Positions 1 to 4,107 of a DNA stretch of 8,373 nt are shown here, one piece after another. Under the pieces are notes generated by a model that was given only the letters and a program-made list of their open reading frames with translations, was not told where the DNA came from and did not search any database. A program made the position numbers and the translations under genes. How positions within the stretch are numbered: the first letter of the stretch is position 1; each line of letters opens with the position of its first letter. Origin of the DNA: Clostridia bacterium (GTDB taxonomy: Bacteria; UBA6262; WVXT01); the NCBI GenBank assembly GCA_030671905.1, contig DAOVHK010000059.1, positions 1 through 8,373 on the forward strand, in the 5' to 3' direction.

Positions 1-96
1 AAAATCGCTCACTTCATGATTTAATTTTTGAAGTTTCTCTTTCAACTCCACTTTTAACTTGAATCCTTGATGGTCAGAGCCGATAGCATTTTTCAT
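1..96 (-). CDS. rpiB: Second copy of ribose-5-phosphate isomerase B, 5' end only (cut by window edge)
   Basis: The ATG at 96-94 opens 32 in-frame codons that run off the window. They match the first 32 residues of the complete rpiB at 198-650 except at residue 3, where Ile (ATT) becomes Asn (AAT); a second base change at codon 5 is silent. The Asp-His pair at residues 8-9 that helps form the RpiB active site is kept. Asn in the first, normally buried, beta strand is odd for a working RpiB and could mark a decaying copy. The copy lies directly downstream of the intact gene, separated by a nested palindrome. It may be a true tandem paralog, a pseudogene, or a contig-end assembly artefact; the window cannot decide. 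Only a weak Shine-Dalgarno (GAAAAAG) sits next to the ATG. Confidence 0.5.
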   Translation of the reverse strand, partial: MKNAIGSDHQGFKLKVELKEKLQKLNHEVSDF

Positions 97-109
97 CTTT
101 TTCAAACGC
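1..109. repeat. Direct repeat copy A (rpiB 5' end plus leader)
   Basis: Positions 1-109 match 555-663 with two mismatches (82/636 and 89/643). The match covers the rpiB N-terminal codons and the 13-nt leader upstream of the ATG. It stops exactly where each copy enters its own, different palindrome. Confidence 0.9.
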
Positions 110-155
110 TCCGATGAATCCCGCCCCTGAGAGCAGGGGCTGGATGAATCGGAGC
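108..155. repeat. Nested palindrome with 8 bp duplication
   Basis: Outer arms gctccgat (108-115) and atcggagc (148-155) enclose a second hairpin, gcccctg (123-129) with caggggc (134-140). GATGAATC occurs at 113-120 and again at 143-150 as an exact 8 bp direct repeat. Deleting 121-150 leaves gctccgatgaatcggagc, a perfect palindrome of the type seen elsewhere in this window. The inner 22 bp therefore look like an insertion that duplicated 8 bp of the target. On the minus strand the element follows GGAGTA and precedes the leader of the second rpiB copy. Confidence 0.75.
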
Positions 156-197
156 TACTCCAATAATAAATGGGCGGGACTTTAAGACCATCGGGTT

Positions 198-650
198 TCA
201 TTTCTGCTTTAAATACTTATTTTCGATCTCCTTAATCTTATTTATCCTGCGGAGATGCCTCTCCCACCCAAAAGGAGTGTTAAGCCAACTAGCAACTATA
301 TTCATCATTCTCTTTTGATCAAGATTAGAGCTCAGGCAGATAATGTTGGCATTGTTATGTTCAGATGCCAACTTTGCCATTTCTTCATCACGAACTAAAG
401 CTGCTAAAATTCCAGGAACTTTGTTAGCGGTAATGCTCATTCCTATCCCGCTCTTACATATAAGAATCCCCTTGTTATACTCTCCACGGGCAACAGCTTC
501 AGCAACCTGCACTGCATAATCCGGGTAATCACAGGATTCTTCTGAGAAACAGCCAAAATCGCTCACTTCATGATTTAATTTTTGAAGTTTCTCTTTCAAC
601 TCCACTTTTAACTTGAATCCTTGATGGTCAGAGCCAATAGCAATTTTCAT
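198..650 (-). CDS. rpiB: Ribose-5-phosphate isomerase B (RpiB/LacAB family)
   Basis: A 150-residue cytosolic enzyme of the RpiB/LacAB family, which interconverts ribose 5-phosphate and ribulose 5-phosphate in the non-oxidative pentose phosphate pathway. The start at 650 gives the canonical N-terminus MKIAIGSDHQGF with Asp8-His9; an in-frame upstream extension to 716 would only translate the palindrome and leader, so I reject it. Cys65 in LICKSGIGMSI fits the catalytic Cys of the usual CGTGIGMS motif, although the Gly-Thr after Cys is replaced by Lys-Ser, which is unusual. His98-Asn99 and the later Arg-rich ERHLRR segment are also family-like. Length matches the family (about 145-155 residues). 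It lies 65 nt downstream of tpiA and is probably co-transcribed with it, consistent with a central sugar-phosphate operon. LacA/LacB-type sugar isomerases are the main alternative. Confidence 0.93.
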   Translation of the reverse strand: MKIAIGSDHQGFKLKVELKEKLQKLNHEVSDFGCFSEESCDYPDYAVQVAEAVARGEYNKGILICKSGIGMSITANKVPGILAALVRDEEMAKLASEHNNANIICLSSNLDQKRMMNIVASWLNTPFGWERHLRRINKIKEIENKYLKQK

Positions 651-663
651 CTTTTTCAAACGC
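555..663. repeat. Direct repeat copy B (within intact rpiB)
   Basis: Counterpart of 1-109, spaced 554 bp away. It covers codons 1-32 of the intact rpiB and the GTTTGAAAAAG leader, ending at the first bases of the hairpin at 662-677. Confidence 0.9.
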
Positions 664-677
664 AGACTGAAGTCTGC
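662..677. repeat. Short palindrome in the tpiA-rpiB gap
   Basis: gcagact (662-668) and agtctgc (671-677) form a perfect 7 bp stem around a GA/TC centre. On the minus strand it sits between GGAGTA and the rpiB start, so it separates a possible Shine-Dalgarno from the ATG. It shares the TGAA/TTCA centre with the palindromes at 108-155, 2894-2909 and 3653-3670. Confidence 0.8.
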
Positions 678-715
678 TACTCCTATTTCGGATTGGAGGA
701 ATACCAAAAGGCACA

Positions 716-1465
716 CTAATAGCGCACAACCTTCAAAAAAGATTCTACATTTAGACTTGCTCCGCCTATTAACCCTCCGTCTATATCTTCACAAGACATT
801 AGAACCGAAATATTATCAGGATTAATACTTCCTCCGTATAAAATTCTGATTGCCTGAGCATTCTCCTTTCCAAACATTTGCCCTAACAATTTCCGAATAA
901 ATCGCTGCACCTCTTCAGCCTCCTCAGGCGTAGCTGTCTTTCCCGTACCGATAGCCCAGACAGGTTCATAAGCCACTACCAATCCTTTACTCTCTTCTTT
1001 TGTCAACCCAGATAGTCCTGTTTTAACCTGTTCTTCTATTACTGTTAAAGTTTCTCCTTTTTCTCTCTGTTGGAGCGTTTCCCCTACACAAACAATGGGA
1101 ATAAGACCGATAGAAAAAGCTATCTTCGTTTTCTTATTTACTGTCTCATTTGTCTCGCCAAAATATTGGCGTCGCTCTGAGTGACCTAAAATTACATAAT
1201 TACAGCCAATATCTTTGAGCATCGTTGGCGATACTTCTCCAGTATATGCTCCGCGAACTTCCCAGTACATATTCTGGGCACCCAATTTTATCGAGGAACC
1301 TTTAATTACTTCCTTTACTGAGGAAAGAACAGTGAAAGGGGGACAGAGAACTATTTCCCTATCTGCAATAGTCCCTGTTTTGTTTTTTACTTCACGGGCT
1401 AACTCCACTGCTTCTGAGGTCAACTTATTCATTTTCCAGTTACCAGCGATAATCGGTTTCCTCAA
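716..1465 (-). CDS. tpiA: Triosephosphate isomerase
   Basis: A 249-residue TIM-barrel enzyme of glycolysis and gluconeogenesis that interconverts dihydroxyacetone phosphate and glyceraldehyde 3-phosphate; it normally works as a cytosolic dimer. All catalytic residues are present: Asn9 and Lys11 in AGNWKMN, His95 in ILGHSERR, and Glu167 in VAYEPVWAIGTG. That last motif also begins the flexible loop 6 (about 168-178). The phosphate-binding loops LYGGSI (about 209-214) and GGLIGGASL (near 230-238) follow. The length is normal for bacterial TpiA. The start is TTG, chosen because the protein then begins MRKPIIAGNWKMN as the family does and an AAGGAG lies 7 nt upstream. A consensus promoter and a leader of about 100 nt precede it; rpiB follows. 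Confidence 0.97.
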   Translation of the reverse strand: MRKPIIAGNWKMNKLTSEAVELAREVKNKTGTIADREIVLCPPFTVLSSVKEVIKGSSIKLGAQNMYWEVRGAYTGEVSPTMLKDIGCNYVILGHSERRQYFGETNETVNKKTKIAFSIGLIPIVCVGETLQQREKGETLTVIEEQVKTGLSGLTKEESKGLVVAYEPVWAIGTGKTATPEEAEEVQRFIRKLLGQMFGKENAQAIRILYGGSINPDNISVLMSCEDIDGGLIGGASLNVESFLKVVRY

Positions 1466-1472
1466 TTTTTCT

Positions 1473-1478
1473 CTCCTT
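1473..1478 (-). promoter_or_regulatory. Ribosome binding site that supports the tpiA TTG start
   Basis: AAGGAG on the minus strand, 7 nt before TTG at 1465-1463. No ATG in frame nearby would keep the conserved N-terminal AGNWKMN strand, so this site decides the start. Confidence 0.8.
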
Positions 1479-1570
1479 AAAATATAATCTTAGCAAATTT
1501 AGTAGCACGAAAACAAGCAAAAAATAAACCCAATAAATCCAAAAAGACCCAAAAACTACAACTAGAAATT

Positions 1571-1599
1571 ATTATAATGCACATTTTCCATAGTGTCAA
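1571..1599 (-). promoter_or_regulatory. Consensus sigma70-type promoter for tpiA-rpiB
   Basis: TTGACA (1599-1594), a 17 bp spacer, and TATAAT (1576-1571): both hexamers and the spacing match the housekeeping consensus exactly. The predicted transcription start is near 1564, giving about 100 nt of leader before the tpiA TTG. It lies just after the U-tract of the candidate RNA at 1619-1768, so tpiA-rpiB appear to be transcribed separately from the genes upstream. Confidence 0.85.
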
Positions 1600-1618
1600 G
1601 AAAAAATGTAAGCGAAAT

Positions 1619-1768
1619 AAAAAAAGACCCCTTGTGGATAAAAGCAAATTGCTGGAAAATTTCGGATTCTTCAAACAGAATTATTTATTTCCCTCAACAC
1701 ACTCAAGCGTTATACCACCCGCTTCTCTGGAATACAGAACGCCAGCAATTGTCCTCCAACAAGGGGTC
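1619..1768 (-). ncRNA. Candidate structured RNA or long-range terminator
   Basis: This gene-free gap holds nested complementary arms. GACCCCTTGT (1768-1759) pairs with ACAAGGGGTC (1635-1626) over 10 bp, and inside it AATTGCTGG (1750-1742) pairs with CCAGCAATT (1655-1647) over 9 bp. Within are three small hairpins: TCTG/CAGA (1738-1726), AAGCG/CGCTT (1724-1705) and ATTCT/AGAAT (1681-1666). The outer arm is followed directly by seven U (1625-1619), as at an intrinsic terminator. A competing 9 bp pairing, AAAATTTCG (1788-1780) with CGAAATTTT (1664-1656), would cross the two main stems. This could be a free small RNA (a 6S-like shape is conceivable), a regulatory element, or simply an elaborate terminator for the genes upstream. 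I match it to no known family. Confidence 0.45.
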
Positions 1769-1799
1769 ACCTTGCAGTGCGAAATTTTGAGTCTATTAA

Positions 1800-2156
1800 T
1801 TATCTCTTTTTCTTCTTCTTTTTTGCTTTCTTTTTCTTTTTTGCTTTCTTTCTCTTTACCATCGTTTTCCTCCTTTTTTTTCTGGTAGTTTTCTTTTTGG
1901 CGGCTTTTTTCTTCTTCTTCTTTTTCTTCTTCTTACCGCCGCGGGCCATCTTCGCCCGAGAAACATCTCCTTGCTTATCAAGGTAATAGAGATAACCACG
2001 GGCCTTTTTAACACCAACTCTAGCAACCTTTGCAGGACCCCCGCCTTTCTTGCCACCGCGGGCCATCTTCGCCCGAGAAACATCTCCTTGCTTGTCGATG
2101 AAATAGAGATAACCTTCCTGTCTCTTTACACCGACCCTTGCTACCTTTTCTCCCAT
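1800..2156 (-). CDS. Tandem-repeat protein with histone H1-like lysine tail
   Basis: A 118-residue, extremely basic protein of unknown family. Residues 4-37 and 43-76 are two copies of one motif of the form KVARVGVK-x-x-GYLY-(FI/YL)-DKQGDVSRAKMARGGKK, 39 residues apart and joined by a GGGPA linker. Residues 75-118 form a tail in which 30 of 44 residues are Lys and 5 are Arg, with scattered Ala and Thr, much like the C-terminal tails of bacterial H1-like proteins. There is no signal peptide, membrane segment or Cys. The ATG at 2156 has a very strong Shine-Dalgarno (AGGAGGTG, 8 nt away), so high expression is likely. By inference it binds DNA or RNA, for example as a nucleoid-associated protein; the repeated motif may be a small beta-rich module. 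It probably shares a transcript with the HTH gene upstream, and the structured stretch at 1768-1619 may end that transcript. Confidence 0.8.
   Translation of the reverse strand: MGEKVARVGVKRQEGYLYFIDKQGDVSRAKMARGGKKGGGPAKVARVGVKKARGYLYYLDKQGDVSRAKMARGGKKKKKKKKKKAAKKKTTRKKRRKTMVKRKKAKKKKKAKKKKKKR
1939..1976. repeat. Exact 38 bp repeat, second motif of the H1-like gene
   Basis: Identical to 2056-2093 at a distance of 117 bp (39 codons). It encodes the KQGDVSRAKMARGG part of motif copy 2. DNA identity, including third positions, suggests a recent internal duplication or gene conversion. Confidence 0.9.
2056..2093. repeat. Exact 38 bp repeat, first motif of the H1-like gene
   Basis: Partner of 1939-1976. 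The flanking codons of the two motifs have diverged (RQEGYLYFI against KARGYLYYL), so identity is confined to the VSRAKMARGG half. Confidence 0.9.
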
Positions 2157-2164
2157 CTCTTTCT

Positions 2165-2172
2165 CACCTCCT
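2165..2172 (-). promoter_or_regulatory. Very strong ribosome binding site of the H1-like gene
   Basis: AGGAGGTG on the minus strand, 8 nt before the ATG at 2156, the longest anti-Shine-Dalgarno match in the window. It fixes the start and suggests abundant synthesis. Confidence 0.85.
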
Positions 2173-2198
2173 CTGTTTTAAAAGTTTAGTGACGCTCC

Positions 2199-2243
2199 AC
2201 AGAGCAAGCCTTATGGCTTCTGTCCCGATGTCACATCGGGACA
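2199..2243. repeat. Two overlapping palindromes at the end of the small ORF
   Basis: The arms at 2221-2231 and 2233-2243 are perfectly complementary over 11 bp around a single central base and contain the tcccgat/atcggga core found at 3653-3670 and 4921-4975. Overlapping it, acag plus aagcc (2199-2210, with a 3-nt bulge) pairs with ggctt plus ctgt (2215-2223). The two hairpins share 2221-2223, so they compete. The last codons and the TAA of the ORF at 2211-2363 lie inside. Confidence 0.8.
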
Positions 2244-2363
2244 TTCTTTTTCTTGCTTCATCATCAGAACTACCGTTCCAACTCCACAAGCGTTGATTCC
2301 CGCTCGTCCAGCGGTATTTAATCCTATAACTATGGGCCTACTCAATCTTACCAATCTGTTCAA
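2211..2363 (-). CDS. Small overlapping ORF, TTG start, unknown function
   Basis: Fifty codons in the -1 frame relative to the HTH gene. TTG at 2363-2361 overlaps the HTH stop TGA by 2 nt, in the manner of translational coupling, and AAAAAGGACGAGAGGAC just upstream offers Shine-Dalgarno-like AAGGA and GAGAGGA. The product contains RPIVIGLNTAGRAG and ACGVGTVVLMMK, small-residue and hydrophobic stretches that look like a real protein rather than shadow translation. The last residues (CPDVTSGQKP) come from the palindrome at 2221-2243. I do not recognise a family. Alternatives: a C-terminal part of the HTH protein reached by a -1 frameshift at AAA-AAG (2380-2375) or separated from it by a sequence indel in the A5 run, giving a 126-residue fusion; or a chance open frame. 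Confidence 0.4.
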   Translation of the reverse strand: MNRLVRLSRPIVIGLNTAGRAGINACGVGTVVLMMKQEKECPDVTSGQKP

Positions 2364-2590
2364 GTCCTCTCGTCCTTTTTGCTCTTTTCCGGCGGGAGCT
2401 TCGTCGGGGACTCTTTAGGTAAAGTAATAATTTTCTCTTTTAACCAAGCATCGACCATCTCTTTAGAAAACTTATATTGTCTGCCAATCTTAGAAGCCGG
2501 AATTTTTTTCTGGCGGATTAATTGATAAATTTTAGACTTGCTCAATCCTATATATTGGGACAGCTCTTTAGTGCTCATTATATCTTTCAT
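2360..2590 (-). CDS. Excisionase-like helix-turn-helix DNA-binding protein
   Basis: A 76-residue protein with one compact DNA-binding domain of the excisionase/HTH_17 (MerR-like) type at about residues 5-51. STKELSQYIGLSKSKIYQLI forms the helix-turn-helix, and KIPASKIGRQYKFSKEMVDAWL gives the wing and closing helix typical of the family. The rest (about 52-76) is a Pro/Lys/Glu-rich tail. The start at 2590 is chosen because AAGGTG lies 6 nt upstream; a GTG at 2599 and an ATG at 2578 are alternatives. A consensus promoter lies about 65 bp upstream. Proteins of this type act as phage or plasmid excision factors but are also common as small chromosomal regulators. No integrase or att-like site is visible here, so I infer a regulator rather than a mobile-element factor. 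The tail runs into an overlapping ORF in another frame. Confidence 0.85.
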   Translation of the reverse strand: MKDIMSTKELSQYIGLSKSKIYQLIRQKKIPASKIGRQYKFSKEMVDAWLKEKIITLPKESPTKLPPEKSKKDERT

Positions 2591-2655
2591 CAGATTCACC
2601 TTTTTAGAAACTTTTAGAGATATGTTTTATCATTTAATATCTATGTCTTGTTTTA

Positions 2656-2683
2656 ATTATACTATATCTACAAGATTTGTCAA
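2656..2683 (-). promoter_or_regulatory. Consensus promoter upstream of the HTH gene
   Basis: TTGACA (2683-2678), a 16 bp spacer and TATAAT (2661-2656). Predicted start near 2649, leaving about 60 nt of AT-rich leader, which contains a possible AGATAT/ATATCT hairpin before the AAGGTG ribosome site. It probably serves the HTH gene, the overlapping ORF and the H1-like gene. Confidence 0.8.
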
Positions 2684-2880
2684 GTAAAAAGTTTAAGTTT
2701 TTTTTAGTAACAACCCGCATTACCTATTTTCATCTAATATCATTAAGTACAATAAACGCCGAAATTCTATCATAAAGTCTCTTTTACTTATTTTTTGTAT
2801 TCACTTTTGCTCCTCCAACCTTAGGCGACCAGATAGGCATTCGCCCAGCTCTTTCACGAAAGGGCGGGGTCCGACACAAT
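2684..2880 (-). other. Gene-poor segment with competing small hairpins
   Basis: Between the rplA terminator and the HTH promoter I see no convincing gene. On the minus strand, CGCCC (2864-2860) can pair with GGGCG (2845-2841), enclosing CTTTC-GT-GAAAG, or GGCGA can instead pair with TCGCC (2827-2823); the two are mutually exclusive. GGAGGA with a GTG 6 nt later (2804) opens only six codons. Two longer unterminated frames cross the hairpins, one containing AGRMPIWSPKVGGAKVNTKNK-like sequence, but neither has a supported start. It could be a decayed gene end or a dispersed repeat copy. Confidence 0.35.
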
Positions 2881-2917
2881 AAAAAAGCGAAGTCTCCGAT
2901 TCATCGGAGCCTTCGCT
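2881..2917 (-). terminator. Intrinsic terminator of the secE-rplA operon
   Basis: On the minus strand, AGCGAAG (2917-2911) pairs with CTTCGCT (2892-2886). Inside, CTCCGAT (2909-2903, read as its complement) pairs across a 2-nt loop with the segment 2900-2894, with one mismatch between the two stems. Six U follow (2886-2881). It lies 39 nt after the rplA stop. The inner stem is the same ctccgat/atcggag palindrome seen at 108-155, here embedded in an outer stem. Confidence 0.9.
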
Positions 2918-2955
2918 GAAAAATCTTTTCAAAATATAAATCTTTTCTTGATACC

Positions 2956-3642
2956 TTATATTTTGGGCAAACTCACCTTTATTCCTGGACCCATTGTTGA
3001 GGAAACGCTTATGCTTCTTAGATATTGACCTTTAACAGTAGGTGGTCTAACTCGCTGTATTTCTCCTATTACAGTATTTATATTATCCGCCAGTTTCTTC
3101 TCATCAAAAGAAGCTTTACCCACACTTAAATGGATAATTCCGTAACCATCGATTCGAAATTCAATTTGACCAGCTTTAATCTTTTTTATCACATCAGCAA
3201 TCTCGAATGTGACAGTACCTGTTTTGGGACTGGGCATCAATCCCTTCGGTCCGAGTATCTTTCCCAGCTTACTCAAGTCACGCATACAATCGGGAGTAGC
3301 TATTAACGCATCAAATTTAATAGTCTCCTTGGCTATCTTTTCAATTAAATCTTCTCCTCCCACAAAATCTGCTCCTGCTTTTTCTGCCTCTTTTGCCTTC
3401 TCTCCCTTAACTACAACAGCCACCACTTTACTCTTTCCTGTACCATGTGGCAATAAGACAGTTCCTCTTACTATTTGGTCTTGCCGCTTAGGATCAATTC
3501 CCAGTCGCAGGCACAATTCGATAGTCTCGTCAAACTTGGCATTGGCAGCCTTCTTAACCAACACTACTGCCTCTTCTACACTGTAAACTTTATCCTTCTC
3601 AATTAATTTAGATAATTCGTGGTACCGCTTACCTCTTCTCAT
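2956..3642 (-). CDS. rplA: 50S ribosomal protein L1
   Basis: A 228-residue, two-domain protein of the ribosomal L1 stalk, which helps release deacylated tRNA from the E site; in many bacteria it also represses its own operon by binding its mRNA. The family signature is present as CMRDLSKLGKILGPKGLMP followed by SPKTGTV (about residues 118-144). The N-terminal MRRGKRYHELSKLI and the C-terminal GPGIKVSLPKI are typical, and length is normal. The ATG at 3642 overlaps the rplK stop by 4 nt (ATGA), with AAGGA 5 nt upstream, so translation is likely coupled to rplK. A palindrome lies immediately upstream of that ribosome site. The gene is last in its operon; rplJ and rplL, often next, are not here. 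Confidence 0.98.
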   Translation of the reverse strand: MRRGKRYHELSKLIEKDKVYSVEEAVVLVKKAANAKFDETIELCLRLGIDPKRQDQIVRGTVLLPHGTGKSKVVAVVVKGEKAKEAEKAGADFVGGEDLIEKIAKETIKFDALIATPDCMRDLSKLGKILGPKGLMPSPKTGTVTFEIADVIKKIKAGQIEFRIDGYGIIHLSVGKASFDEKKLADNINTVIGEIQRVRPPTVKGQYLRSISVSSTMGPGIKVSLPKI

Positions 3643-4094
3643 AATTTTCCTTGTCCCGATGAATCGGGACCTTCTATTTCTATCCCCATGCTCCTTGCAG
3701 TTCCCTCTACCATCTTAACTGCACCTTCCATATCGTTTGCATTTAGATCAGCCATTTTCTTCTCTGCAATTTCACGTACTTGCTTCTTACTCACCTTAGC
3801 TACTTTCGTCTTATTGGGCTCTCCCGAGGCTTTGGCTATGCCCGCAGCTTTCTTCAACAATGCAGCTACTGGAGGAACCTTGGTCACAAAGGTAAAGCTT
3901 CTGTCTTGATATACAGTGATTACAACTGGAATAAGCATTCCCGGTTCCTGACTAGCCGTTCTCTCATTGAATGCCTTACAGAACTCCATAATATTTACTC
4001 CATGTTGTCCTAAGGCGGGTCCGACTGGAGGAGCAGGATTAGCTCCCCCTGCGGGTATTTGTAATTTTATTATGCCTTTTACTTTTTTTGGCAT
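3639..4094 (-). CDS. rplK: 50S ribosomal protein L11 with palindrome-encoded C-terminal extension
   Basis: A 151-residue protein of the ribosomal GTPase-associated centre, which binds 23S rRNA and is needed for the RelA stringent response. The N-terminal domain carries IKLQIPAGGANPAPPVGPALGQHG and the C-terminal RNA-binding domain spans about residues 70-142, with TKVPPVAALLKKAAG. The family normally ends near residue 142 with a sequence like SMGIEVEG; here SMGIEIEG is followed by PDSSGQGKL. Those extra residues are read through the palindrome at 3653-3670 and the rplA ribosome site, and the stop now overlaps the rplA ATG. The original stop was probably lost when the palindrome was acquired. 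The ATG at 4094 has AAAGGAAG upstream. It is third in secE-nusG-rplK-rplA. Confidence 0.97.
   Translation of the reverse strand: MPKKVKGIIKLQIPAGGANPAPPVGPALGQHGVNIMEFCKAFNERTASQEPGMLIPVVITVYQDRSFTFVTKVPPVAALLKKAAGIAKASGEPNKTKVAKVSKKQVREIAEKKMADLNANDMEGAVKMVEGTARSMGIEIEGPDSSGQGKL
3653..3670. repeat. Palindrome inside the 3' end of rplK
   Basis: gtcccgat (3653-3660), GA centre, atcgggac (3663-3670): a perfect 8 bp stem. It is translated as PDSSGQ in L11 and ends 7 nt before the Shine-Dalgarno core-to-ATG region of rplA, so if folded it could affect the rplK to rplA coupling. Confidence 0.85.
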
Positions 4095-4107
4095 AAAATC
4101 TTCCTTT

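Noticed and set aside
651..716. N-terminal extension of rpiB from an upstream start at 716
   Set aside because: The extra residues translate the palindrome and leader, and the family begins at MKIAIGSDH, which matches the ATG at 650.
1619..1768. Assignment of the structured stretch as 6S RNA, tmRNA or SRP RNA
   Set aside because: No tmRNA ends or tag codons, and no SRP GGAAG-type tetraloop region, can be seen. A 6S-like rod is possible, but the interior pairs into small hairpins rather than one terminal stem, so I leave the family open.
1777..1986. Plus-strand Phe-rich frame that looks like a membrane peptide
   Set aside because: It is the complement of the lysine codons of the H1-like tail (AAG/AAA read as CTT/TTT). 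The repeat motif and strong ribosome site support the minus strand.
1856..2083. Alternative minus-strand frame through the H1-like gene
   Set aside because: It overlaps the repeat gene in another frame, its own repeat is only the by-product of the DNA repeat, and it lacks a ribosome site.
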